The position numbers and the translations under genes were made by a program. DNA of 64,000 nucleotides from Aphelocoma coerulescens. Lineage: Eukaryota; Chordata; Aves; Passeriformes; Corvidae. The DNA is taken from contig NC_091013.1 of the NCBI RefSeq assembly GCF_041296385.1, positions 31,443,001-31,507,000 of the forward strand. The letters run 5' to 3'. Positions 47,832 to 60,482 of this stretch are shown here, piece after piece. The notes beneath the pieces are model-generated. The model was not told the DNA's origin, made no database searches, and was given only the letters and a program-made list of their open reading frames with translations. The number at the start of each line of letters is the position of its first letter. The first letter of the stretch is position 1.

Positions 47832-50354
47832 GTAAGTGTATGCTGTTGTTCACAATGTAAAGCTTAGCAGTATATTTTCCACTTTGTATTGCAGTCTGTG
47901 ATAGTTTTGCAGAATGCTATGCAAAAAAAAAGTTGTAATAATTAATGTTATTTTCTAAGTTCAGCTTTTCTGGTTTGGAGTTTAGCAAGGCATAGAAGAA
48001 AGGAAAGAGGGCAGGCTGTAAAACAGACAAATAACAAAGGCTACATAAGCAAAAGGTAAAAGCTAATGGCCCAAAACAAATGCCTTTAGGCCTCCAGAGC
48101 ATTGCTTGGGCATGATGCAAGCCCCCTACATTCATGGTGCATAAGGCCCCTACTGTATAAGGGCTTACTCAGCCACTGCCTAACCATGCGTGTGCCTACA
48201 AACAAGTTCTTCTACCTGTCTTAGAACGAACTTCCTCAGATTCTACTTATACCAGTGAACAGGTTAACACCAGCCTCACAACTCAGTTCCATCAAAGCCC
48301 AGGTATTCATATCCTTATCAGAGAGTCTTGCTCACACTAATTGTGCCCAGAGCACTCTTCCAGATAAGGCTGTACTACAACACTGCATTGTGGCCTCTGC
48401 CTTCAGAGCACAAGGGACAGAGGAGGAGATGCTGCCCCCATTTATGCATGAGTTCTGTGATTAGAATGCTGGAGTAAAGAGCCTTTTAGCTCTTTTGATT
48501 GAGGAAACTTCGTCTCTCATCTCATCTTTCAAAATCATACCCTACCCTCCAGCCTACAGGATACTGCGAGTGGATGATCAAGGGCAGAATACTGTCACCT
48601 CCTCCCTATGACACTGTTCTGCTTTGTGTGAAATACCTAAAAGAAGCAATTTGGATACCATCATCTTGATGCCCACTGCTGTAGCTTCTAGAGAAGCTGT
48701 TAAGGCACTCTGCTGCCTTTGCTCCTCTCCTTGCTACAAAAGCTGTTCATGGTTTTTATTCTGTATCTATTTGCTGTGTTTATTTGATATACAAGAGGCT
48801 CCCAAAGCCTAAGTATTGGTGCCTAAGCACCTTCTTGGAAAACAAGCAACCTGAACTGTAGCAGTGGCCTCTTCCAGCAACTTTTGCTGTGGGGATAAGT
48901 GGCCTCCCTCCATCTGTGAAATATATATGTTTATACTTTTTTTTTTTTTTTTTTTGAGAGCGGAGGAGGAAATAGTAAATATAATCTTAATTTTGGATAC
49001 ATTTTCAAAAAGAGGTTACCATAAATTGTGTTTTTTAAGAATATTTCACAGATGCTTTTGGTAAATTGAAAAAAAAATTACATAAAATATTCCAGTAAAA
49101 AGGCCTTTAACATATTATAGCTATTAATTTATTTTTCATTAATTAAATGTAAAGTTCTAAACATTTTAACTTCTAAAAACCATAAATTTGGAAGTTTATA
49201 ACCCATTCAGAATTATAATTATGATTCTTCACTGGATATCTTGAAAATAATTTAAATTCCTTCACAGGCAAATGTGCTGGAAATCAAAAGTAGAAGGTGA
49301 TTGCTTTATGATCCACACCCTTAGCAAATGCATTTCACTGAGATTTTCTGCATAGCCTAGCAATGCACCATTTGGTCAACATTTAACAACCTTTGCAATA
49401 AAATTCTTACGTATCTGGTTATTCATCTGAAAACTTTAGCCTGATGAACTGATCCGGATGTGCCATATAGAAGATGAGAGCTCATGAACCATAAATGTTA
49501 AACTTAGCTTTGTTTTATCCCATCTTCCCAGCTGGTACCTAACTGGCAGGCCCAAGTGGTCCTTTAAATTTCTGTGAAAAACTGCAAGCAAAGCTTGCCC
49601 ACAGTGCACTTTTATCCATTTGAGCTTTTTTCCCCATGTCCCTGGTGCCTTTCTGCCTGTCACCTGAGGATGAACAGCATTTTTTGGCAGTGGTTATCAA
49701 GCAAAAACAACCTGGGGCCCTCTGTTTTGCACTATACCAGTGCACAGTAGCCCCCACAGCAGGTCACTTGGTGGGACGAAGGTCCTCAGGAGACCACATC
49801 AAGAACAGGCCTGCAGCTGAGGGAGTGCATGAGACCCTGCCAAAAGATGTGCTTCCACTGCAGCACAGAAAAGTGATCTTTCAAGCTTATCAGGGGTCCA
49901 GAGCACAAAGAAACCTGGCCTACAAATTCAAACACAGGCACATCACCAGTGTAGTGTGAAACAAGTCAAACGTGAGCCATGCTCTCCTAAGCAAGGTACA
50001 ATGCTAGGCTGGAAGCTGAAGGCGAGAGGCTTAACTTAATCTTCTAAATGACAACAGATCTATTCTTTAATTATTTCACTTACTGTGTTTCAGAGTATTT
50101 TGATAGTTACTAATAGTTTAGCTTACTATGGTGTATATCATATTGAACTCAAACCCTTTACAAAGTGCTCTGAGCAATATCTGTGAATTCATGTCCATCA
50201 GTGACAGGACATTTACACATACTCCCTGCTGAAATAGCAGGAAAATTAGCTTCCAGTTTTCAACACAATGTAAAGACGCTCTGGTTTTTGTTACTTGTTT
50301 TTTTTGAAGTTAGTAGCCAATTCCTAAATGTCTTATCTACTGTTTGTTGTCTAG
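47832..50354 (+). other. AFF3: AFF3 intron (2.5 kb)
   Basis: This phase-0 intron starts gtaagt and ends tgtctag. It contains a 19-base poly(T) at 48937-48955 followed by strongly AT-rich sequence to about 49260. Nothing else identifiable was seen. Confidence 0.88.
48937..48955 (+). repeat. Poly(T) tract (19 T)
   Basis: Homopolymer read directly, within an AFF3 intron. Confidence 0.93.
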
Positions 50355-50482
50355 AAAGCAATTCACATCAATTCAGAAAATGTTCTTCTGTGCAATAAGC
50401 CACAGTTCCAAACAGAGCCTTGGTCACCTCTGTCCACCACACCCAGGGACTGCAGAAGAACAAAGCTTATCTTCGATGATAT
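50355..50482 (+). CDS. AFF3: AFF3 coding exon 5 of 6 in window (entry to C-terminal homology domain)
   Basis: This 128-nt exon encodes 42 codons plus AT of a split codon. The protein reads [16 protein letters not shown], then QTEPWSPLS, then [12 protein letters not shown]. It corresponds to the recalled AFF3 order KA.HNNSEN...QTEPWSP...RDCKRQKLIFDDM, where the KLIFDD motif opens the C-terminal homology domain. In AFF family members that domain is helical and mediates homo- and heterodimerisation. The acceptor is ttgttgtctag| and the donor is GATGATAT|gtgagt. The split codon uses the first base of the exon at 61738. The following intron is 11.3 kb. The short cysteine-containing VLLCN stretch is a local difference from the mammalian sequence as I recall it. 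Confidence 0.92.
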
Positions 50483-50652
50483 GTGAGTACATACGGCTTT
50501 AAAATAAGAAAAAAATAGCATTTAAAGAGAGGAAAATACAATTGGTCCAATTGGACTGAGACATTGCCTGAAGTTTCATAGTAATACTCACTGAGAAATG
50601 AATGAGAAATACTATATAAAACCTTCATTTCTCATCATAAGTTTAGTCTCTA

Positions 50653-50972
50653 ACCACAGAATCGTAGAATTCGTAGAATCATAGAATGGTTTGAGTTTAA
50701 AGGTACCTTGGAGATCCCAGAGTGCCAATTCCCCTCCATGGGAAGGGCTGCCACCCACTAGACCAGGTTGCTCAAAGCCCCACTCAGCCTGTCCTGAAAC
50801 ACTTACAGGTATGGGGCATCCACAACTTCTCTGGGCAATCTGTTTCCATGCTTCATCACCCTCACAATAAAAAATTTCTTCCTAACATCTAGTCTAAACC
50901 CACCATCTTTCACTTTGAGTCACTCCCACTTGTTCTGTCACTACAAGCTCTTGTCAAAAGTCCCTGATCATC
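50653..50972 (-). mobile_element. CR1 LINE, minus orientation, with tail repeats
   Basis: It begins accacagaatcgtagaattc, with AATCGTAG/AATTCGTAG/AATCATAG units (reverse of the CR1 tail). Next come ccttggagatcccagagtgc, gggctgccacccactagacc, ggttgctcaaagccccactc and cttgtcaaaagtccctgatc, all CR1 3' landmarks in reverse complement. It starts 170 bases after the donor of the AFF3 exon at 50482, antisense to the gene. Confidence 0.93.
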
Positions 50973-51669
50973 AGGGAGCAGTGAGGACTGGTTGTTCCCT
51001 AAAGGACAGGGAGCCAAGAGCTAGGATGCAGAACACAGCTGGCAGGGGTCCACTCCCACAATGCCCAAGCAAGGTGAGCAGAGCAAGCCCAAGGTTGGAG
51101 TCATCCCTGCGTCCCTGAGCCTTGATAGCTGCTGCTGTCATGGCTACTTCTGCTCAGCTAAAGGTATCACAAAGGCAGGGGGAGCAGGAAGCAGCAATGG
51201 TGAGCGTGAGCATCTGGAGAGATATCTGGCCCTCGCCACTTCCACTGCATTCTTCACACATCCTTTGCTCTCCTCCTCTTAAAATAATTTAAGCTTGTAA
51301 CTGTCTTTATTTTTGGTAAATTAAAATAGTTGGTTTGTTCCCAAGGTCATTTAGGACATAGTATTCTTTAGATAAGGTGTAATGGTGAAACTGAAGGTTG
51401 AAATTCTAGTGTCTAGAAAATCCAGATTCTTTTTGACTGGTAATGTTATGGCCTGCAAATACTGGTATTTGCTCCTGGATAGTATAGAAGAGGTTCTGTT
51501 CAAGGTATGTCTCAAACTGTGTGAAGCTCTGAGCTGTGTGACCTTGACATATTTTTCATATTCCCAGACTTTGACCCATGACATCTCAAACTCCTTTATA
51601 CCAAAGGAAACCCTGGGATAACAAACAACCTGGTTTCCTTAGGAACTGCTTTCTACTAGAATTGGATTT

Positions 51670-51707
51670 TAAATATTTTTATTATTATTATTACTGCTGT
51701 TGTTGTT
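51670..51707 (+). repeat. Short ATT/GTT trinucleotide patch
   Basis: tttttattattattattact followed by gctgttgttgtta, read directly. Confidence 0.7.
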
Positions 51708-54700
51708 ATGCTTGTTCACACTATCTGGTCTCAAGGTTAACCAGAGAGACAGCAGCCTCTCATAAAGAGGAACCACGTTTGCTACTATAAGATGTAAATA
51801 ATTCCTGTGGACTTCAAAAGGATGTAACTGGTTTGTATGTCAAGAAAAGAGGACTGGTGAGATTAATTTTTGTATATATTCATGGCAGTCATAAGCAGTT
51901 GTAAGCTGAATAAATGTAATCAGTTCTTCCACCTCTTTTGGAGAAAGCTCTCCCCTGTGTATGTATCCTTATTCTCCCTCTTTCTCCACTTCCCTCCATG
52001 TTTTTAACTCTCCTGGTACACTTATTCAACAATATCCATTGAGGAAACATGAAACTTTTTAGAAATACTAACTAACTCTTCATATCTCTTAAAATGCTCT
52101 ATCATCTGTAATTTACTTGCAACTGCTCAATTTTTCTGCAGTTTAAACATGTACATACAAGGCAGAAAGGTGTCAGAGTGTCTGATAAAAGTCAAAATTG
52201 TAGGATGTGCTCATCTCTGGATTAGAAAAAAACATAGTCGGAAACAGTTACAACAGAACTATTGTTATCTTCATCTGATTTTCCCTCAAGCTGCTGACAA
52301 AAAAAAGGGGACTGGTTTGTTTTGCTTTCCCCCTAGGATATTGTCATAGGAGATCTGCTTTGGTCACCATCTTTATCATCTGAGAGGCTTTTATTACTAG
52401 CTTTCTCCATTAGTGATACAAGTGATTTCTCTGGCAGGCATCTCCAATAAAACTGTTTCAGCTTTTCAGAGAATGATACAATTAAATTGTTCATGTGTAG
52501 TGCCTTTTGTTAGAATATCCCCAAGCAACTTGTAGACCACTAAAAAAAGTCTAAAAAGCCAAAAAAGATAAAACATAGAATCAAATATGTCTTAGTTTGG
52601 CCTTAAAAACCAGAAACAGTTAACTGCCTGTTGTGCTAACTAGAGGAGGGAGGTTGTCAAGTACTGCAGTTGCCGTACACAACTTGTAGCTGGGATACAC
52701 CACCAGAATACCAGCTACACTAGATCTTCATTCTGAAATTCCTGTGCAGAGGAGTCACTGAATTGTAGCAGATTAGACTGGCTGCAAATGTTAAATGTCA
52801 ACAAATTCGACTCACATGTTAGAAGGATCAAATTAAACATGGCAGCCAGTGCCTTTCAAATTTGTATAGCACCACAGCAGAGGATTTGAAGAAATGCAAT
52901 ACGGTAGGTCTAAATTATGTAGTAATCCTAATGGCAGCATTTGTCCTAAACGATGCCTGTGAAGTATTTCATCTCATAATCCATGAAGTTCTGAATTACT
53001 GTAATCCAGCCATGGCTTTAAAGTCTTAATTTTAATCAGACTCTAAAGTTTTTAAGAGACTAAATCCCTTATATTTGATTTAAAACAACAACTAATTTTT
53101 TTGACCAGTCAGTGTCTCTTTACTTTATTCTCAATTTATTTTCTCTTGATCATTGACAACAGCTGTCACTAGCAATAAATTGGAACACAAGTAGGTCAGT
53201 AGAAAGTATATCTTGCTTGGCAGAGTGCTGTATACACGTACACTGCAGTATAACAGTAAATATAGCTAACAGTCTTCAAAAGACAGGCAAAATTCTACTT
53301 CCCCTGGTTTGCCATTGTTTGCTGATGAATCTAGATATACTTGAAGGTACTCAGCATATCACATGTCAGTGACATCAATGCTGTTTCCAGTAGTAATTTT
53401 TAGTAAGATTTCCTGAATTTTTGGCAATTTCTGACTCCACGAACAAGGGTACATAATAATGCTTCAAGCCGTATAGAGTCATTCTGTAATTTCACTGAAT
53501 AACAGAATTCCCAATAACTGCATTTAGGAACAAAGTCTGTTGTCCTTAAAGTGCTAGGTATAGACATCCTATGGGTGCCCAAGGGCACCCTCCTCAGAAC
53601 ACTGCATATGTGGTATAAAAAAAATAGTAGAGCATACCCAGCTTTCTTTATAGCTAAATCAGAACATGTTCCTCAGGATTATTTTCTTACTTGGATTTTG
53701 AGTTATAATTTCAAACTTGGGGTGTCATTTTTCTTCACTTACATTTATTTTTCTTTTTTTCTTGCCTTATAGGAGCAAGATAATACATCTTCTACAGCAT
53801 TCTTTTTTAAGTTCATATTGTGTTGAATGTCTCTTCCACCTTTATGGATTTAGGTGCTGCAGACACCCATCAGCTTTACATTGTCCAAGGGATATATCCT
53901 GCGGTGAGATAGAATTCCCGTGTTTGTTTGTCAAACAGTAAACCATATACCCAGAAAATACTCACCTGTAAAGGTGTTACACATAGAGCTTATGAGAATA
54001 ACTTCTTGGCACCTCTCTTTGTTTTGACTTGAAGCCCAGGGGTCTCATTTTCAGTCTTCTCTTCCTTGTTATTCCATTTCAGAGTGGAAAGGAAAAGGTG
54101 CTCTTGGGTTGTGACTCATATATCTAGAAGTGATCTTACTTGAATTGTTCGAAATGCCTCAAGGATTCCTGGAGTGTTAAGAGGTACTTTTGTAGTGTTG
54201 AACATATCCTGAGGAGCACAGTTAAGGAACAGAGTGGCTCCTCTTTCTTCTCATCACCAGTCTAGAAAATAACTAGTCAGACCAACACCTACTACACCAA
54301 GTTCCTCACAAATTCGTATGCTTACTTTGGACTGCTCCCAGCTTCTTGGCTTTAGGGGATTTCAAAACTTCATCTGACCATCCTAGTGTTCCTCTTCTTC
54401 CCTTCCTACTCATGGCACTGAATTTTCTCACATGTATGCTGACCATGAGAAAATAACATTAGAGTCTTTGTTTCAGGATCCCCTGCCTCTTTCAGAGTAG
54501 GTACCCCATTCACTGACTCAGGCTTCACAGGTACTGTCACCCAACAGTATCACCCACACCTTGTCTACTTCCTCATCAGAGCTAGAAACATCAGAGCTGG
54601 CTGCCAGGTAGACCCCTCTCCCAGAAAGGTCTTTCTGCCTTTGCTTTTCGGATGCTTCTTGAGAATTCAAGGTGCCATTCCATGGCATTTTAAAACAAAA

Positions 54701-56739
54701 TAGATCTGGACTGCTGGGGTCCCATCCTGTGTCTGTAGGTTTGATTATAAAGGCTTTCACGCCATCTTTGACTGAAATTAGCTTTATTCAGAACTATTTA
54801 ACATACATTGAAATAGACAAAACTGTTGTTTATCTGCAAGCACACAGTGTTTTCTCCCTCTGTTTTTACAACAGGAACTCACGTCCCTATTGTGACTACT
54901 TACTTCATTCCTCTCTCTTCACTTGTACACTTTGCCCTTGTGTCTTTTAGTCTAGATATTGATTTCACATGGATATCTTTAAGTAATGAATCTGGGTCAT
55001 GCACAGGAATCTGTAGTAGTTTCTGACTCTTTCTCATGGTCTTTTATATTTCCCTATACTACATGGTTTTAGTCAGAGGGATTTTGCATTTTTGCCAAAA
55101 GAGGAGTCCCCACTTATTTTTATCTCCTGCATTTCATTTAAATTAGATACCTGGCTTTAATTTTGTCTGCTATTTTTTGCAACTGTAACTCCCTCTCTAG
55201 ATATCTGTACTATTCATCTATTCATCTTATCTAAGCTATTGACTTTGTTATACTAAACCCAACAAGATAGCAGTTGTGTAGTTGAGTGATTGGGTAAATT
55301 TTTCTCACATTTGGCCCAACTCCAATCAGATCCTTTGTTCCTATCTTCTGAAATGCCTATAGTACTGTCATTTAAATGGCTCACTATTAATCTCCTGGCC
55401 TTCTCCACTTGCATGCTCCTCTGCAGGACTTGCAGGCCTGCTGGATCTGCCAAGGTGAGCATGAAACTTCCACAGAGCTGGGTACCCACTTTGTGCAGTG
55501 CCATGGGCTCTACCCCAGCCTGTGTGCCTGGCCTCAGACACAGCAGCACCATGTCCCATAAAACAGCATTTATTTTAAGTTGTGGAATGGACAGGAGGCT
55601 AAGATCCATCAGGGGAGAACGCTATTTTGTATAGTAACACCCCCTCAGCTCTATCATTCACCCCAAAGATGAACACCCTTATCTGTGACCCAGCATGTCA
55701 GACAAGCTCCTGACACGTCCTGCTATGAGACAGCAAATAGGCTGTGTACACGTGCCTTTCATGTTACGTGGTTTTCCTGCTCTTACAGGATTTTCTTCTC
55801 CTCCTGGACTGAAAGTTCAGGGCATACTGGCACAGCTTCAAAACTGGTCATGGGCTTACCCTGGCTAGCCAATTTCTTCTGATTTGCCCCTAGCTCTGAT
55901 CATATTTTAAAGTTGCTCATTTTGCTGTTCTACTCCTTTCCAACACAATCATTTTTTTTTAGGGTTTAGATTACTGAAGTTGTGAAATTGGTCCTATATT
56001 TAGAATTATGATTTAAGCTGCTTTTACTACATGTGGTTGTTGTACACTGAGGAAGCACTAGCTTGTTTTTTTACAACACTTCTGCAGTATTATCTCTGAA
56101 GGGTATTAAAATATGCACTTGGCTACATTTATGATGTTTAATTGAACTTTTATTAGGTTTTTTTAATGTATCCTCATAAAGCACCATACAACAGTAAGAA
56201 ATAATGTACAAGTGGTAGATTATGTAAATGAAGCAGAAAATGCTATAGTTTAGTATTTAGTTCATATAAAATATAAAAATTAGATGAAAAATGTGGGTTT
56301 GAATGCAGCATAATTAAAATTGTATATTGGAGTCTAAGCTAAACCATACTTGGTAAATACCAGTGGTTGCTCTGAGTTCCAAGGAGATTATTTTGCAGTA
56401 GATGCTGATAAATTACTGTACAAAGTAAGGCTTTTATTGATTCATGTTGTTTGATTCTCTTCCCTTTTTTTTATTGCATGAGTTTACATTTTTGCAATTA
56501 TCTGCTAAGCTGGAGTAAATTAAATTCAGAGGAGGCAGCAGAAGACAAAGGTGGCAGAGATGCACTGTGATGGCATAGAGCTAAATAGGATGAGAGAAAC
56601 ATACAGATGCAGGCATTCACCTAGGTAGTGGTAACACCACTCTGAGGAGCTCAACAGCCTGGAAATTCTGAAAGGCTGCTTCTGGCAGAGGAGTAATTAC
56701 AATGCCTGCAGCCATCCCACCTCACGCTGGGATCCCGCA

Positions 56740-57120
56740 CAACATAACAAGCAATGGAAATGCTGTCCTTCCTGCTGGTTTTCGACAAGCTCCCAGGGAA
56801 AGTGGTGCCAAGGCAAGTGAGGGAAATTCTGGACAGTGGAGGATTGTTTGATAAATTTCATCCTGGACTCAGCCACAGCCATGCTACTGAGGCTGCCCTT
56901 GTCAAAGTCATAAATGGTTTGAATGCCACTGCTGAAAAGGAAGCCTGGCCTTGTTTGTACTATCAGATCTAGCCATGGGGGGGGTTGTTCTGTAAAAGGC
57001 TGGATTCTGTTGCAGTACCTAGGTGACTGCTTAGTGTTGACTGAGAATGTGTTGAAATGGTTCCAGCAGTACTTGATTGCTTTCCCCAATCAACAGAGTA
57101 GGGTAAATTCTCCTCAAGAG
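56740..57120 (+). mobile_element. Degenerate L2/CR1-like LINE reverse-transcriptase fragment
   Basis: The translation from 56754 contains DKLPGKVVPRQV, then LFDKFHPGLSHSHATEAALV and KVINGLN. After a frame change near 56970 it has ILLQYLGDCL and VLKWFQQYL. This is the order of a non-LTR reverse-transcriptase core as recalled from L2/CR1 elements: LEKVV..QL, LFDKFQSGFRP.HSTETALVKV.NDL, then ILLQRL and WFRSYL. The catalytic FADD box is not present and the frame is broken. It is an old, inactive remnant, older-looking than the CR1 tails. Confidence 0.65.
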
Positions 57121-59885
57121 CAGCCAGTTTCACATAATGACACTTGATCCCAGGGAGAATTCACCAGTGGCCTGACTTAGTTGGCGCTAATGCTTTACGC
57201 TCTTTCTCTTGCCATTCAGAGAGATATATGAGATGCATTAGAGCAGTGTATTAGAACTTCTTTTTGGCTTTGTTGAAGAGGACTATATTTCTAAAAGTAC
57301 CAACAATCAGATATTCAGAAACAAAAGACTTTCTTGTGCGGTTAATAGAGATAAAACACTTATTTCTACCTGTTAATTTGAAGTCAGACTTCTTTTTAAT
57401 TTTTTTTTTCAACAAGAGGTCTGAATTCTGTTTGTAAATCTGGAGTGAAAGCTCTGATGCCAATAGATGCATACAGTTGTAACTAACTTAAGAGGAGAAT
57501 CTGACCCATTTGTCTGAAAACCAGAAGTCACTGAGTAAGTTTCCTTGTGACTTCAGTTTACATTCATGACCAGTAAATATAAAGAGTCTCCAGTTCTGCT
57601 TCTGCTGCTCACAGGCACTCCAGTTCAACCAGTAGCCTAGTACCATTTTAATCCTGTAAAATTTTTTTTATTCTCTTGGTTCTCTGGCTCTGGCAAGGAT
57701 GGGATCTGCAGGGGGATTGCAAAGCTGAGACCAAAGACCTGGAAAGGGTTTTAGCCACAGATCTTTCTGAATTTCATCAGTGGGAAAACACATTTGTTTC
57801 TCCTCAAGATGCCTCTCATCAATAACATATGGTATCTGAAATTAGCATCCAGTGAGACTACCTGTAAAATCTCCAGTCTGAGATTATCACCAATGTAACT
57901 AAATAGGCCAAGCTGCAGAGGAGGTTTGCATGGACCTTCACATTTGTAGCAGAGATGGGTTCTTGGTCACTGTAACTTCAGAGTCTGTAAAATCAGAATA
58001 TGACTAAAAAAATTCATAGATATAAAATGTGCAGCATGCAAAAGACCTCTCCAGAATAATTAATTTATGCATCGGTTTTCTTTTGTGTCTGCATATGTCC
58101 GTGAGCTCAGGCAACCTCTTATCTTCAAGGAACCCGTAAAAGAGGGTGTTTTTCTTATTTTTTTACTTCACAACATAATAATTTAAACTAGTAAACTGAA
58201 TTTTAAAAGACAGATTATGTTCATGTGCAGTGGTAACCTAAACAAAACTGAATATTAAACCTTTAATTCTCACTTAAAAAACCCAGAAAATAATTAAAAG
58301 CACCCTTTTTTGTTACTAAAGTGACACAAAAACATACATTGAATCTATTGGACATTTCAGCTTCCCATTTTCACCTAACATGCACATTCGTTATCTGAAT
58401 AGAAAGGTCATTAACATGTAGCAATAAATTGAAGAATAGTATTTCATAGGTGGCATAAAGACATCAGAATTTGACTTGGCATGTTTATTAACACTACTGA
58501 ACAAGTTCTGTTTAAGAAGCTAATAAAAATGATACTCTATCCATTTTTTCCCAATCCATCTTAATTTCTGTTAGGCATGCCCTGATCTTTAAATCAATCT
58601 TCTATTTTTCGAATGGAAATACCTAAACATTCACATGGAGAATATATTTATGCTTTGGTTTAAAATGGCATTTTAATAGCTTCTTTTTTTATATTAGATT
58701 TTGCAAGCAGCTTAGTACAAACCAATGACTTCAGTTTCTGTGTTATGCTTAACCATCCCGTAGCAGGGCCCTCAATGCAAGTCTTCTTGGTTCAGGAATG
58801 TTCATGTCACATGCAGGGATAAATCCTGCTGCAAGTTGAAAACCATTTTACAATTAACATATAAATAAGTCAACCATAATTACATTCTGTTATCTCACTT
58901 TGTTTTTACAGCCTCTTACCATGCTTCAGACAGGGAAATTAGACATACAGTGCTGGGTGATACACAGGAGGGAATGTTGCAGAGGATGTATTTTAACGAC
59001 CTGAGTTTGACAGGCTCATGTAAAAGTTCATCGCTTTCATCATTTCAGAGAAATGAGACTTGCTTTGTTGATTTTTCTACTTGGCTTTGCTTTTTGATAT
59101 TTCATAGTAAACCATCTTCCCTAGGTCATTGCACAAGACAAAGAGAGATAGAACTTAACACTTTTTTAAGAATTGTTTCAGTGTTTCTGAAAATATAGCT
59201 ATTTTTCTGCATCAAGCTAACACTGTTTCAATGTGTAATATTTTGTAATTAACCAAGAACAGTTTCAGATGGTTCTTCTTATTAAGAACATCTTCTGGGG
59301 CATAGAAAGTATTTGCATTGGCAGTAGGTTATGAGATATTGAGGCACAAACCTGTCTAGTCCCCTTTCTAACCTAACAGGTAGAAGCTGGGGTGAAATTT
59401 CACTCTGCGGGAGAATAATATTTTAAAGAAGGTTGGAACAGAGGAACTGTTTTTCATATCAACAACGTTTTTAGGACAGAAATCATTCTAAATTAGCCAG
59501 ACTTTGAATTTCATTTCTATCTAGTTATATTTAGCTTTTCTTCTCTTCAAAATAAGGCTGACTAACCTTCTCTGATGCAATTAAACGTCCTTAAAACTGT
59601 GTGCACATAAGTAGAAAGAAACTGACAAAGTAAATACACTGTTCAAATAGCCTTATGTTCTTAAGGAAGTTATATGGCTGCCCTCTTCTGTCAGGTGGTT
59701 CCCCCATGCTCTCACTTTCCTCAGTTATGGATCTGAGCATGCTCTTACTGCTACCAGCACAAATGTTTTACTCATCCATTCCTCTTCACTTTTTAGATCT
59801 GCATCTTCTTTGACTGACACAAAACATTTTGTTAAATACGTGTGCTGAGAAATCTCAATTTCAAGAAAAAAATTAGTTAGAAATA

Positions 59886-60482
59886 TGAATTTTTTGGGCT
59901 GGGATAGTGTTAATTTTCTTCATAGTAGCTCCTATAGTGCTGTGATTTGGATCCATGACAGTGCTGATAATACAAGAATGCTTTAGTTACTGCTGAGCAG
60001 CACTCATGCAGCCTTAAGGTCTTTTCTGCCTCTCACCCCACACCTCCAGCAGGGAGGCTGGGGTTGCCCAAGGAGTTGGGAGGGAACACAGCTGGGAGAG
60101 CTGACCCCTGCTGACCACACTGTGTGGTGTCATGCTCAGCATATAAAGGTGAGAGAAGAAGGAGGAAGGAAGGGGTGAATATTTGGAGTGATGGCATTTG
60201 TCTGCCCAAGTCACTGTTAATCATGTTGAAACCTTGCTTTCCATGAGATGGCTAAACACCTGCCTGCAGTGGATGAATTCCTTGTACTGCTTTGCTTTAT
60301 GTATTAATCTGTCTTTATCTCGATGTGCAAGTTTTCTTACTTTTACTCTTTCGTGCTTTTAGTCTCCTGATTCTCTCCCCCATTCCATGGGAGGGAAGTG
60401 AGTGAGTGAGTGAGTGAGTGAGTGAGTGAGTGAGTGAGTGAGTGAGTGGAGCTGAGCTGCCTTTTGGAGTTAACATACAACA
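59886..60482 (+). mobile_element. ERVL-like solo LTR (endogenous retrovirus remnant)
   Basis: The sequence gggctgggatagtgttaatt, later ggctggggttgcccaaggag, gggaacacagctgggagagc, tgtcatgctcagcatataaa, gagatggctaaacacctgcc and tctttatctcgatgtgcaag follows, from memory, the order of an avian ERVL-type LTR abundant in Neoaves. A TATA-like catataaa lies at about 60139-60146. No retroviral coding region is adjacent, so this is a solo LTR. Boundaries are approximate: a TG start at 59886 and a CA end at 60482 were chosen, but no clear flanking target-site duplication was seen. Confidence 0.75.
60397..60448 (+). repeat. (AGTG)13 microsatellite inside LTR
   Basis: Thirteen uninterrupted AGTG units, counted directly. 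It sits where the LTR family normally has a short gtgagcgagc-type purine-rich stretch, so the array probably grew from that seed. Confidence 0.97.

Noticed and set aside
60397..60448. Regular tandem array considered as CRISPR-like
   Set aside because: Four-base units without spacers in a vertebrate intron: a microsatellite.
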